From Botryosphaeria dothidea (taxonomy: Eukaryota; Ascomycota; Dothideomycetes; Botryosphaeriales; Botryosphaeriaceae), in the NCBI GenBank assembly GCA_011503125.2, contig WWBZ02000016.1, positions 4,836,001 to 4,900,000 on the forward strand: DNA of 64,000 nucleotides. The letters are read 5' to 3'. The position numbers and the translations under genes were made by a program. This document shows positions 44,741 through 55,650 of the stretch, piece after piece. The number at the start of each line of letters is the position of its first letter. The first letter of the stretch is position 1. The notes beneath the pieces were generated by a model, which made no database searches, was not told the origin of the DNA, and saw only the letters and a program-made list of their open reading frames with translations.

Positions 44741-45451
44741 TCAAAAGTTCGCATGCGCCTCCTGGGCAGAGCTCCCGCCGACCTTGACGTTCCTCACGAC
44801 GATGCTCTTGCCCGAGATGCTCGTAACCTTGACGTCGACCACATCAGTCCCGAACCCCGAGCTCCGCTCAAAGTAGTTGTACTGGGCTCGCTTCGTCTTC
44901 TTCCAAGTCTTCCCGCCATTCGTCGAGACCTGGAGCTTCTTGATCGCAAAGTTGCTGTTGAGCACCTGCATGCTGAACCAGTACCGCGACGTGCCCTCCT
45001 TGTTCTTCAGCTTGATCGGGCCCGGCACGCCGCACGGCACAAACTCCCAGTCGATGCCCACCCGCCCGGCCGACTCGTCGGCCAGCTGCGTGAAGGCGCG
45101 CTGGAACAGGTCGAGCTGGTTCTTGGCGCAGCTAGGGCACTGGTCGACGATCATGGCCTTGATCGTCTCGCCGTTGGGCCCGCGCACGTTGACGCACGCG
45201 CCGCAGTTGGCCGCGCTCTCCCAGTTGGCGCTCGACAGCGCCGTGCCGCGGATGCCGGGCGGGAGGACGTAGCCGCTGAAGGAACACGTCCCGCCTTGCA
45301 CGTTGCCGCCGTAGAAGGTCGCTGCGCCGGGCACGTTGTCGCCGTAGTCTTGTCGCGGGGCGAGGTCGGGCGCGGGGAGAGGGCTGGCGGCGGTGGGGCT
45401 GAGGAAGAATGCTGCGAGAGAGGCGGCGGCGGTGGCGATGGTGATGTGCAT
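44741..45451 (-). CDS. Secreted expansin-like protein
   Basis: Intronless, 236 aa. The signal peptide MHITIATAAASLAAFFLSPT is followed by a propeptide-like stretch ending APRQ, a likely kexin-type site. A double-psi beta-barrel follows: GAATFYGGNVQGGTCSF, ANCGACVNVRGPNGETIKAM, IVDQCPSCAKNQLDLFQRAF and GIDWEFVPC. The C-terminal domain (YWFSMQVLNSNFAIKKLQVS, then WKKTKRAQYNYFERSSG) matches the carbohydrate-binding second domain of microbial expansins. It is predicted to act outside the cell on plant or fungal wall polysaccharides without hydrolysis. The catalytic-type Asp of the barrel is present in IVDQC. Confidence 0.9.
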   Translation of the reverse strand: MHITIATAAASLAAFFLSPTAASPLPAPDLAPRQDYGDNVPGAATFYGGNVQGGTCSFSGYVLPPGIRGTALSSANWESAANCGACVNVRGPNGETIKAMIVDQCPSCAKNQLDLFQRAFTQLADESAGRVGIDWEFVPCGVPGPIKLKNKEGTSRYWFSMQVLNSNFAIKKLQVSTNGGKTWKKTKRAQYNYFERSSGFGTDVVDVKVTSISGKSIVVRNVKVGGSSAQEAHANF

Positions 45452-47008
45452 GATGTCACAGACAGTGCGTGGTATTTCTGGTGAAAGTAGTGGAGGCCAG
45501 CCGGCTGGCGGTCAAAAGAGAGACAGTGAAGGAATGGACTGGGTCGTTTGGGGAAAGAGCGTTGAATGAGAGCGGGCACAAGCGCTTTTATACGGCGAGT
45601 TAATCTGGAAATGACATGATGCTTAATATGGAAATGACACGATGCTGCAGATACGGGTCGTCACTGGTCTGGTGAAGGCCTGGCCGGTGTTGCGTACCTA
45701 AGGTTGTCGTCCTGAACGTGGCGCGCCACGGGTTAAGTGAGGCTGCATGCATGTAGGAACCGGCATGTCGTCGGGGCGGGAACAAGTGCGGTTCTCGCTG
45801 GTTGGTGTTGATTCGTGGTGGTCATCCGGTGGATTTTGGCTTTTTGATTGGCTCGATGTTTGCGAGGAAGAACGCTCTGCATCCATGAAAGCCTAAAAGT
45901 CTACGGTGTCAGCGCTGTCGAGGCAAGCTGCGAATCAGTTTCGAAACTGCATGACGCAAGTCCCGAACTTCCGGTGTTACAAAAGAAGACCTTCAGCTCT
46001 ACATAGCCACACTGCTTCTTTATGTCCTTTCCTGTACTGCGTCGCTCTTGGCCATGTGCGCTCCCCAGCTAATTTGCCACATTCGGATTACTTATGCTCC
46101 CCCATTCGCCGTTTCCCTTCAAGCAAACCTCGCTAAGTAACTCTCGAACTCTGGGAAATAACCTGAAACAGTATCTCGCTTCTGGAACCTTTCCCCCGCA
46201 ACATGGAGATAAGCTTGGAAGAGATGAGAGCACATGCGGGCAAACAAGACAGTACCTACCACAGTACTCGTGGATATGCTTGCCCCCCTGCCTGAGGCCC
46301 AGAAAAGAGATATTGACGTCAGAATAGTCTTACAATCACCATCAGAAGAAGCAAGATTTATACTCACCCTAAGTGCCAGATCTCATTTCAACCGAGGCAG
46401 CGCATACCACCGCCCGCTGCCCGCAACACCCTTGAATTAAGACCGTCGAAATAAGCCACGAGACTTCCATACAAAGGGTTCCCTCGAAGGAGTCCCTCGA
46501 GGCCAATCTCATCACCGTCGGTGTTGTTGCCTGCAATGTCGTCAGTCTTGTCCCTGTCGTCGGGCAGGAGTCGCGCGGGAAACACTGGAGTTTCTATCGT
46601 TCAGTTGTGCCGCCCCCAATACAACCCCTGGTCAAAAAACTAGATAAGCAGCGGACAAGTCCGCATTTGAAGTACAAAGCTGACGCACTAACTATACGTG
46701 ATCAGTCAGCACCTGCAATCCTAGCTTCAGATCTCCTGCACTTGGCCTATCACGTCACAGTGATACGCCAAAACCCATGCTCAAAGGCTCTTTAATCTTC
46801 GCGCTATCTTTCAGCTGCATCACCTTCCTGTGTTACTCCCCTGTCTTTCCGATAGGCATGCAACTATAACACGCGTGCCGCGGCCGACGCCAATAGTGTG
46901 TGTCGCCTTTGGAACAGGGTGCCTACAAAAGAGGGGTACTTGAAGCTGCCATGCGACGACGCGGCTGAATCACTCACCACCCGTCTGCTCAACTACTTCT
47001 TGTCCGTC
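45452..47008. other. Intergenic region, 1.6 kb
   Basis: It contains the expansin-like and transporter promoters. A repeated taatctggaaatgacatgatgc / taatatggaaatgacacgatgc pair occurs at about 45601-45644. No gene is seen. Confidence 0.55.
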
Positions 47009-48707
47009 ATGTCAGAAAAGGCGCAGGAAACAAAACTTGCATCCTCAGTTGAGCTTCGGACGGTCGAGCCGGCGGGGGAGGGGCCTGCAGAGTCACCGCA
47101 CATCGGGGTTGAGGGTATCGTCAGCAGCGCTGCGAAAAAAAGTATCCGTAGAGAAAGACATGCATACTACGCATATTTCACTGGAAACAACGGCATTGGT
47201 CCATTCGTTCTGTAAGTCTCACCGCCCTCCCTGTTTAAAGCAAGTAATGACGGAAGAATAGGACAAATCTTCTGTTCCAAAACCTTCTCCAACAAGCAGG
47301 CTTCAATCCTCGTGTTCAGCCGCTTGGAAGCCAGTCCTGTGATGTCGAACCAAACGCACCATGCCATGTCTTCTGGGCCGGGGGCACAAAATCGACCGCC
47401 TCGGTCATTTTGATATCCACTGCCATCACTCTCATCGGACAAGCCATTTTTTTCCTTCTTATGGGAAGTATGGCAGACTACGGGGGCTGGGCACCATGGA
47501 TCGTCCGTATCAACACTGTGCTTTGTTTTGCCTTGCAGGTTGCCCATCTGGGTGTCCACAACGCCGGGCAATGGGGAACAGCCATGGCGCTATACATCAT
47601 CAGCAGTAAGAAAGCTCCTTGATGCACGCTCAGAACGGCTAACATCCAACAGACATCACCTTCTGGATCGCCTACGTCTTCTTCAACGCCCTGTTCCCCA
47701 AGCTCGCCGCAGACCAACCCGAAGCCCTGCACGTCCTGGCACAGAAAGAGAACGGCTCCATTTCCCCACAGGAGTACGAGACCCGCATACAACTCATCCG
47801 CTCCAAGATCATCAACCGCAGCTGGGGCTGGAACAACATCGGCTTCAGCAGCGGCGCCGCGCTCACGCTCGGCATACTCAAAGGCCTCGACGCCTCGTCC
47901 TCCATCTCCCTCAACAACCTCGGCTACTCCGTCAGCGTCGCCGTCATGGCCGGCACCTCCCTCCTCCTCTCCCTCCCCTGGTTCGTCCTCGAGAAGCCCC
48001 GCCCCGGCGCGCCCATCCCCGCCGGCCGCAACATCGTCACCCACGGCCTGCGCCAAGTCTGGCTGACCCTGCGCACCTGCACGCAGCTCTCCCAAGTCTT
48101 CCTCTACCTCGCCCTCTACTTCGTCCTCGCCGACGGCGTCGCCACGCTCCAGACCGTCGTCACCATCGCGCAGACCCGCAGCGTCTCCTTCTCCGCCGAG
48201 CTCAACTCGCTCATGCTCGTCGCCCAAGGCGCGTCCGCGTGCGCCTGCGCCTTCGCGTCGCCGCTCCTGCAGGCGCGCTGCCGCCTCCGCACCAAGACGC
48301 TCCTGCACGCCGCCAACGCCGCCTGCCTCTGCCTCGCCGCCTGGGGCGTCGCTGGCGTGTGGACGGCGCGCGTCGGCTTCCACCACGCGTGGGAGATCTG
48401 GGCCTTCAACGCGCTGTACGGCGTCGCGCTCGGCAACCAGTGGGCGTACGGCCAGGCGTTCATGGCGCAGTTGATCCCGCGCGGCTGCGAGAACCGCTTC
48501 TTCGCGCTGCTGGGCATCGTGTCCAAGGGCGGGGCGTGGATCGGGCCGCTGGCGGCGAGCGCGGTGGTGGATCGGAGCGGGAACGACTGGAGCGCCTTTG
48601 GCGTCGTGGCGGCGCTGATTGGGGTGCCGGCGGTGGGGCTGTTTTGGGTGGATGAGGAGAAGAGTCGGCGGGAGTGTGAGAGGTATGTGGTGGATGAGAA
48701 GGTCTAG
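47009..48707 (+). pseudogene. Atg22-like MFS transporter with a one-base frameshift
   Basis: Three exons: 47009-47211, 47262-47605 and 47654-48707; introns are 50 and 48 nt. It starts MSEKAQETKLASSVELRTVE. YYAYFTGNNGIGPFVL and LLFQNLLQQAGFNP match the N-terminal helices of the Atg22 (vacuolar amino-acid efflux) family. About ten hydrophobic helices follow. The typical C-terminal helix pair FFALLGIVSKGGAWIGPLAA and AFGVVAALIGVPAVGLFWV is present. At about 47700 the sequence reads TTCCCCAGCTCG: the frame NALFP cannot continue into QLAADQPEALHVLAQ without one extra base. Thus a one-base deletion, real or from sequencing, splits the protein after about 200 residues. The start at 47009 was chosen over an earlier non-ATG frame. 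Confidence 0.8.
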
Positions 48708-49960
48708 GAGGCGGGGTGGAAGGGAAAGCGGTGCGGGAGGTTGCTGGTGCGAATGGGGGAAGCCGTAGTCGTGACCTTCCTCTAGGGTTTCTGATGGCGA
48801 CAGGGCTATACTTTGAATATACCCCCGAATCAATCTGTCCTCTTCTACAACTGTGGATGGTCAGTCTCGGATGCGCATCTCCACGGCCTCGTACCTTTCT
48901 CTTTGCTCGATCATGCGGGGCGCGACAAGATTATGGTAAGATCATGAGACTCGCGCAGAAAGGAATCTCGACCTCCTTTAAAACGGTAAACACCGACCTT
49001 GGGCACGTCAAGAACGAGAGCAGCACACGGCTGGGGCAATCAAAAAACTTCTTACCAGTCTGTCCCGACTATTTGGCAAGATTCCACTACGGAGGACTAC
49101 TTGTTCATTGCATCCATCTGCCGCAGTCCCCAAAATGTACTTTGACTGCATGCAATAACGATGCGGAGACTAATTGGACCTGTGACGCTGATCTTACTCA
49201 TTTCCACTTTTTGCTAGAATTCACTGTTTGCCGCTCTTCATTAGAGCTGGGACTTGACACTCACTTTCGGAAGGGTCAGGCAAACACCCCCGAGTCAATT
49301 GATTGTCATTTTTCCTCGACAGAGATTGCCATTTCGGCGCGATCGTTATAGAGAGGCCGGTGCAAATGGATAAAGAGAGAATAAGCGGTAGTGTCTCTTT
49401 GAGAACATAACTATAAAATACCGTGACCGCCAAGATACGGCAAGTGATTATTATCATTTGCTGTCCTTGCTGAGCAATACCTTTTGTTCCTGTCCAGAGA
49501 AAGTGAAAGTCGAAAATATAGTTGGTTCACCATTCTGACGGCAAGCAAGAAGCAGTATCGAGGATAGTCGGGCCATGGCCTGCAGATATGAATCAGTTAC
49601 AGGCGTTTCGAGACAACTCTTCCAGCAACAAATAGCATAAATATTATCTGCCAAGGCTGTGCGAACTGATGCCTTGCCAGGGTGCCGAAAGCCTGGTTCG
49701 CCTGTTCTGCTCTGAGGTGCTTCATCCTCTCTGCGACGGTGCTTACAGCAAGACGCGGTTCTTTCCGCTAATGGGCATTGGTTGGAGGGTGGCTGTAGGT
49801 GCGAGCCTTGTGGCGTTGTCACGCGCGAGCTGAAATGTAGCTCCCACTTCAGCCGCACCATCGGAACAGCTGAGGCTGCCACCTACCGCGGTAACGCTTC
49901 GAGGGATGTGGTGCTGAAGGTCTGGACCTTGAGGGCGGAACTTTGGCTTAAGTACCTAAA
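48708..49960. other. Intergenic region, 1.25 kb
   Basis: No supported gene. A frame at 49782-49968 stays open into the transposon and past it, but its composition gives no family match. It is left as noncoding, upstream of the CorA-like gene. Confidence 0.5.
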
Positions 49961-49968
49961 AGCCCTCT
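49961..49968. repeat. Target duplication of outer hAT-like element, left copy
   Basis: agccctct. The right copy at 53936-53943 is agtcctct: 7 of 8 match. Confidence 0.8.
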
Positions 49969-50467
49969 CAGGGTGGCGGACGTCACGTCAAACGGCGTCT
50001 CTACCGTCCGTTACCGTTAGGAAGGAGTGTAACGGGCCGTTAACGGCATATGATAGTGTGATGGCTTGCATCCGGTGCACTCGCGGAAATGCAGTGGCAT
50101 TACTATCTACGAGAAGACTAAGCTAAAGAGAAAAGGAAGCAAGATTTAAGCAAGGTAGCGCTGCTTATGTATCTCTCTAGAGTTCCTTTTACTGGTAGCG
50201 AGTTGCAAGGTTTTCTTGTTGGGTTTTATTGAGCTTCAGGGTCCTCTCAACCCAAGGTCTCGCCGCAGGATCCATCCAAGGCACCCTCAGAGTTCAAACC
50301 GTAACAGATAGTATATAACGGTATATAATAAAAATAGAGAATTTTTATATCATAGCGCTATTATTTCTACTATTTTATTAACTTAATACTTATACTACTA
50401 CTACTTCTTTAGCCAGAGTATATATTAGTAGGATTTAGTCATTATATTATATAAGCTACTTGGTATT

Positions 50468-50482
50468 AAGAATTTAGTATAG
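50468..50482. repeat. LINE target duplication, left copy
   Basis: aagaatttagtatag, 15 bp, identical to 53470-53484. Confidence 0.9.
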
Positions 50483-53469
50483 ATAGATAGATAAATTCAT
50501 TTTCTTCCCGATATAGCTCCCTTTTGGGTCCATGCGGGGTAGGCTATCTGCGATATTTTACACGAGGGGAAAAACCCGGTCTTCTAGGTGGAAAACCCCT
50601 CCTTTCTTCTTAGGTTAGTTGCCCCTACTTATTCCGTTTTCCCTGCTTACCGGTAGAAGCTGCCATAACAGCCCTATATTAGCTAGGTGTTAGCCTTTTA
50701 GCTCTCTCTTTCTCCTGTGCCCTGGTGCTGGTCTTCTTGGCCAAGGTGCTGGTCTTCCTGGCCAAGGTGCTGGTCCTCCTGGCTACAATCCTGGTCCTCC
50801 TAGTGGTTCTCCTGGTGGACCTCCTGGGCCTCCTCGTCCATCTCTCTTGCCAAACTAAATTGATTTAGCAGTCCTAGACGTAGAAACCACTTTATTACTG
50901 CTTGGACCCCTTTCCTTATTAATAGGAGGGTATGGTAGTCTGTAGTTTCTGCTAGTTGGAGCATCTGTGCTCTGCCTTCTTGGAATTGGGGACAGAATAG
51001 GAGAATGTGCTTTGGTGTTTGCCTGTGCCAACCACATAGGCAGGCTGGGCTAGGGTGGCCTGGTACCTTACGCCTAGAGAGAAAGTCTTCAAGGCTAATA
51101 TGTTCTGTTCGTAGTAGGGTAAGGAGGGTGCTTTGTGGTTTGGTAAGTTCACTGTGGAGCTGCCTGATTTTTGGGTTCCAGGATATGCCTTGGGCTACTG
51201 GCTTGTCTCTCCTTTCCTGTCTTGTTTTCTCTGTCCACTTCTTCTTCCACAGCTCTCTGATTGCCAAACGAAGCCTAGTTCGCTCTGGGAACTTTTGACT
51301 TGTAGGGGGGCAGCTGTTGAGAAGGGAGTCTAGTCTCCTCCTTAGTAGTATCCTCCTAGCTAGGCCAGAAGCTCCCTTAGCATTTAGTGTAGCCCTAGCA
51401 ATCATCTTAATGTCCCTGCATGTATTCTCAACCACTATGGCTACTGGTCCCTTTTTGCTCCTAATTGTCTGTGCCAGTGTGAGCTCATCCATATGGAGTG
51501 ATAGGGGGGGGATCCCAGCCTCGTGTTCTAGTGTTTGGATAGGTGTTGACTTGTATGCTCCAGAGATGACACGTAGGCACTGGCTTTGAATCTTTTCCAG
51601 AGGTTTGGCTGCTATCTTTCTTCCTCCTGGGGTCCCTTCTAGGGTGTGCCACACCCCACAGCCATAGGTAAGAACTAGTCTTACTACTGCAGTGTAGATA
51701 TGGCGTGCCTTTATAAAGGAGGCTCCCTAGGTAGATGCTGCAAGTCTGGAGAGAGAGGTGCATTGCTTTGTTGCCTTAGCATTGGTCTCCCTAATATGGG
51801 GTCCCCACCTGAGCTTGCTATCTACATGGATGCCAAGGATCTTAACCTGTGGCTCAGGGTTACCTCTAAAGCCAGGGATTTGAATCCTAGCCTCCATGTT
51901 GAATCTTCGTGGCCTTCTAGTAAAGTGGATAAGGTGGTACTTGTCTGGGGAAAATGTAGAGCCATGGGTGGCTGCCCACTGCTCACAAGTGTTGTTGGCC
52001 TCCTCTAGTACTCTACAGTTTTGTTCTATTAACCTACTAAAGGTAAGGATATTGGTATCATCTACAAAGCCTAGGGGGAAGGTACTTCCCCTTTTAAGCT
52101 CTATAAGAAGGTTAGAGGCAAAGTAGAGGTAGAGGATTGGTGAGAGTGAGGATCCCTGAGGGATCCCAGTGGGGGTTGGAATCTGTTGGCTGGTGTAACC
52201 ACCAAAGGAGAGCTATGTAGACCTGCCCTATAGGAAGGAGTGAGTGAATCTTTCCACCCAGCTTGGTAGCCTTGCTGCTTTCATGTTGTGGAGGAGCCTC
52301 TTATGGGATACATGGTCATAGGCTCCTGAGATGTCTAAGCTTAGTACCGAGGCTACAAGGCCTGGATCCTGTGCCCAGACGGTGTGTATCTGTTCAGTAA
52401 GGAGTTCCAGAGCCGTAGCTGCTGATCTGTTCCTTCTAGCTCCCATCTGGAAGTCTGGGAGCAGGCTGTGGGTCTCAGTGGCCTGGGAGATTCTGTCCGC
52501 CATAATCTTTTTAAGCAGTTTGCCCAGCGTGTTGATCAGTGCAATTGGTCTAAAGGACTTGGCCTTAGTGTAGTTATCCCTTTATGGCTTCCTGAGTACT
52601 ACCGTGATAGAACACTTAAACTATCTAGGGTGGTAGGAAAGTGCTAGGCACTGTTGGAATAGCCTTGTAATGGGTTTACTTAGTACCTAAGCGCACTGCT
52701 TTAGGATCCTATTAATAATCTTGTCTGGCCTAGGGGCTTTGTCCGGGGAAAGCTTCTTGATGGTATGGAGGACCTGCTCCTCAGTGAGGTCCTGTGGTAT
52801 TTCTACTAGTGCTGGGTATGTAAACCCAGCCAGGTCTGAAAGGTTGGCATCCTTTGGGGTGGGGAAGAACTGGTTCCTGATGATTTCTGTCTTAGAGAGG
52901 GTATCATAGTGTAGCTGCCCATCTGGGCCCCTTAGGGGGGGAAACTGGGGTGGGGCTGGTGGCTCCAGCGCCCTTGTTCTTGCCCACTTAGAAAGCTTCC
53001 AGACTATGCTTGGGTCTAAGGTAATTTTAGCTACTGTTGTGCGCCATGCCTTTGTTCTATCCTTTCTAATTTGCCTCTTTTTACTATTGGCTATGGCCTG
53101 GTAGGCAATCCAGTCCTCCTCTCTTCCTGTAGTAGTCCACTTCCTCCTGGCAGCCCTAGCTTGTTGAACTAGTATAGAGCTTTCATTTGTCCACTGCATG
53201 GATGCCCAGGGCGAGGGCCTTGCATTAGGGATAGTATCTTGGATGGTGTCTTGGATAGTCTTCTGAAGCTGCTCAGTAAAGTAGTTCAGGTCCTCTTCTG
53301 TTGTTAGTGGGAGGCCCTCTAGGCCTTGGATCCTAGGCTGGAGTGTCCTGTTGACCTTTTCCCAGTCTGCTTTCTTCCACTGAGGTCTAGGGGAGGGTTG
53401 GGTTGCCAGGGTGGGGGAAGTGTCGAATGTGGTGAGGATAGGTAGGTGGTCAGAGGAGGATTCTAGCTC
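50483..53469 (-). mobile_element. 5'-truncated non-LTR retrotransposon (LINE, I/Tad-like)
   Basis: It is bounded by a perfect 15-bp target duplication. On the minus strand it begins inside the endonuclease domain (ESSSDHLPILTTF), so the 5' part is missing. It ends in a short (TATC)n-like tail next to the left duplication. Its 3' part has three 21-bp direct repeats at 50724-50786. The LINE lies wholly inside the outer hAT-like element, so it inserted later. Confidence 0.9.
50698..53469 (-). pseudogene. LINE ORF2 (endonuclease tail, reverse transcriptase, zinc knuckle region)
   Basis: One continuous frame runs for 2.77 kb with no indel. It has RT blocks SFRPIALINTLGKLLKK, FQMGARRNRSAATALELL and SLDISGAYDHVSHKRLL, then PTGIPQGSSLSPILYLYF, the catalytic loop LGFVDDTNIL and a C-terminal C-x-C---H---C region (ACLCGWHRQTPKHILLFCPQ). 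Seven in-frame stops, all TAG or TAA, lie at 52687, 52621, 52582, 52228, 52213, 51727 and 50800 (lowest base of each). After the last, the frame continues through QEDQHLG repeats to a natural TAA at 50698. The pattern, many transitions and no frameshift, is what RIP produces. Confidence 0.88.
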
Positions 53470-53484
53470 AAGAATTTAGTATAG
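53470..53484. repeat. LINE target duplication, right copy
   Basis: Identical to 50468-50482. Confidence 0.9.
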
Positions 53485-53935
53485 TAGATGACTGAAATTA
53501 CTAACTACATATGCTAAGCTCTTCCGTAAAACTTAATACCATAACTAAGTGTCAGACTATTTTGCCCTACTATATCAGGCATCACATTCTTTCGGGCATC
53601 AAGATCAGTAGCTACTCTTTGCCACCTCCTCACTACTCCTCATATTCACAAGCTTCAGATATCAACATCGGCTTCTGTTCTCCTCGGTTATTCAAACACT
53701 CTTTTATGTATATAAGTAAGCCTAACGACCTCCCTCTCAGGAGATAGGCAGAATCTACTCTCTTTTCTGACCTCACACTCTTCACTCTCAAATCCAACAC
53801 TAAGTAACCGTTAAAAGCCGTCCCGTCTCGTTAACGGGCTATAACGACACTCTATTGTCCGTTATAAGCCCTAAGGATACCGTCACGTCCCGTTAGAGGG
53901 CTATGACGTGACGTGACGGGACGGATGCCACCCTA

Positions 53936-53943
53936 AGTCCTCT
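53936..53943. repeat. Target duplication of outer hAT-like element, right copy
   Basis: agtcctct, against agccctct on the left. Confidence 0.8.
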
Positions 53944-53984
53944 TGCAGTCTCGTAAGCTCCCGTGGATCTTCGCAGTGGCGACA

Positions 53985-55646
53985 ATGTTTGCATTCGTTT
54001 CCCTCCAGTCTAGTGGATTGAGACGCGCAAGAACTTACAGGCACACTGAAAGGGCTGAAAGAGTGTACGAAGGTTACCCGGTTGGTTGCTCAGCTTTCCT
54101 GGACACGATCCACGATGCGCGCTGCTACCAAGGTATCTTGTCGAACGAACAGAACTTCTCTCGAGAAACAGGCTGTGAAATCTTTGAAGTCAGAGGCGCG
54201 ACATCCCAGTGGCTGAGAACGCCGGACGAGGTGCAGGTGATCAGAAGTTTTGAGGTATTGCCCATCTTCCTAGGATCGCCTACTCAACGCTCAACCGATT
54301 GCAGGGTTCTACACCTAACGATCACCCTACTCTTCGGGTCATGCAAGTCGAGCCGCCTTCTGCTGTGAAAGTTCCATTGGTCTGATGTTCAGTAGCTTCT
54401 GCACACTGGAGAATGCGAATGAAACGAGCTTTGGATGCCGCCTTTCTCTCAGCTCCGAAGTCACGCGCGCTCTCCTCAGTCGCATTCAGATTTCCCCAGT
54501 TTCTCAGCTTGATGCTGGGTGAGCCAGATTATTGGGCACCTGGTGATTTTGCTACCCATGATGAGCATGGGAAGTTGAGCAGAATGGGTACGTATCCGCA
54601 ATGTCGTTAGGGTTTTGAGTTACTGAGGTTTCATCACCAGAGTTCTTCTGCCAGCAGCCGCGGTGGAACATTCACGGGAGGGGTGTTTCATGTAGTATAT
54701 ATATGTCTCAGGATGCTGTATTTTAAGTAATTACGTATGTAGTTGTGAGCAGCGTTAATTAGCTAGGTGTTGGAGTGGTGAAAGAAAGACTCTGGGATAT
54801 GTACCGACGTGAAGAGAAGAACGGGGGTAGCAGGTCTCAGAAATTCGTAGATCCGTTTACGCTACACTTGATGGTCGCTCATGAGACGTTTCTGGAGGCC
54901 AAGACAGTCATCACTGACCTGCGGTACAAGCTGTACGATGCGTTGGACCGTGTCGACCAATACTCCAACAAACCACCTGAGCAAAGGGGAAGACGTGATC
55001 TAGAGGAACTTACCATTCAGCTCCACGTTGTATCTCAAGACACAGATTCGAAGTACGCCAGCGCAGACATGGCCAATATGATCATGCGACGAATCTCCGG
55101 TGCGCACCAGAGGTATGCGGAAAGTACCCAAGATATGGGGAAGAAAGATGCTCTGGAGAAGATGGCAGATGCCATAAACTACCTGTAGATGTCGCTCGAG
55201 CCCCAGATGCGGTGGCTGAGCAGCTACAAAGCCCGGAAGGACATTGCGACGAACCTGGTAAGCTTTCCTACATAACCAAATACTGCACGTGCTCATTGGG
55301 ATAGGTCTTCAATCTGGTTACACAGCAGGATGCAGCTACGAGCACCACCATTGCTCGAGAAGCAAAAGCCGACGGGACGTCGATGAAGATAATTGCTGCT
55401 TTAACCATGGTTTTCTTGCCTGCAACTTTTATGTCTTCTGTCTTTGGAATGTCATCTTTGGACGGTGTTGATTGGACCGTCTACGTCCTCATCACTATTC
55501 CGTTGACGGCGTTGGTCATTGGAACGTGGTTGATATGGCTCAAGCACCCTTTAATAATTCCCGAGATCTCCTACTGGTACAGAAGGGTAGGAGGACTGTT
55601 CAAGCGGAAACGCAAGAGCGGTGTGAACCAAACCAATGGGCCTTGA
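53985..55646 (+). pseudogene. CorA-like divalent cation transporter family gene, decayed
   Basis: It probably starts at the ATG at 53985; YEGYPVGCSAFLDTIHDARC follows. After an intron ending about 54305 comes STPNDHPTLRVMQVEPPSA, then an in-frame TGA at 54383. Later pieces are FRFPQFLSLMLGEPDYWAPG, FFCQQPRWNIHGRGVFHVVY and VDPFTLHLMVAHETFLEAKT. LEELTIQLHVVSQDTDSKYA leads to a TAG at 55186-55188. After an intron (55258-55304) the two C-terminal helices follow: MKIIAALTMVFLPATFMSSV, then GMSSLDG (the place of the CorA GMN loop) and VLITIPLTALVIGTWLIWL. The family comprises membrane transporters, but fungal members with GMS instead of GMN may not carry magnesium. Two nonsense codons and a transposon just upstream mark it as dead. 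Confidence 0.75.
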
Positions 55647-55650
55647 TAGT

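Larger units (their letters stand above)
49969..53935. mobile_element. Non-autonomous hAT-like element containing a LINE
   Basis: The left end is CAGGGTGGCGGACGTCACGT. The right end reversed is TAGGGTGGCATCCGTC, with CGTCACGTCACGTC just inside. Flanking 8-bp duplications differ at one base. Without the nested LINE the element is about 965 bp and has no transposase frame. The CAGGGTGG tip is shared with the autonomous-type hAT at 10648. The terminal C-to-T change at the right end is in CpA context, as in RIP. It lies about 50 bp upstream of the probable CorA-like start codon at 53985. Confidence 0.8.

Noticed and set aside
47478..48833. 451-codon minus-strand ORF over the Atg22-like gene
   Set aside because: GC-rich antisense shadow; composition is Glu/Gly/Arg runs and has no family features.
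49782..49968. Upstream exon of the CorA-like gene continuing across the nested transposon
   Set aside because: The frame joins in phase over the target site, but the upstream residues match nothing and a good start codon lies at 53985 beyond the element. The open frame is probably chance.
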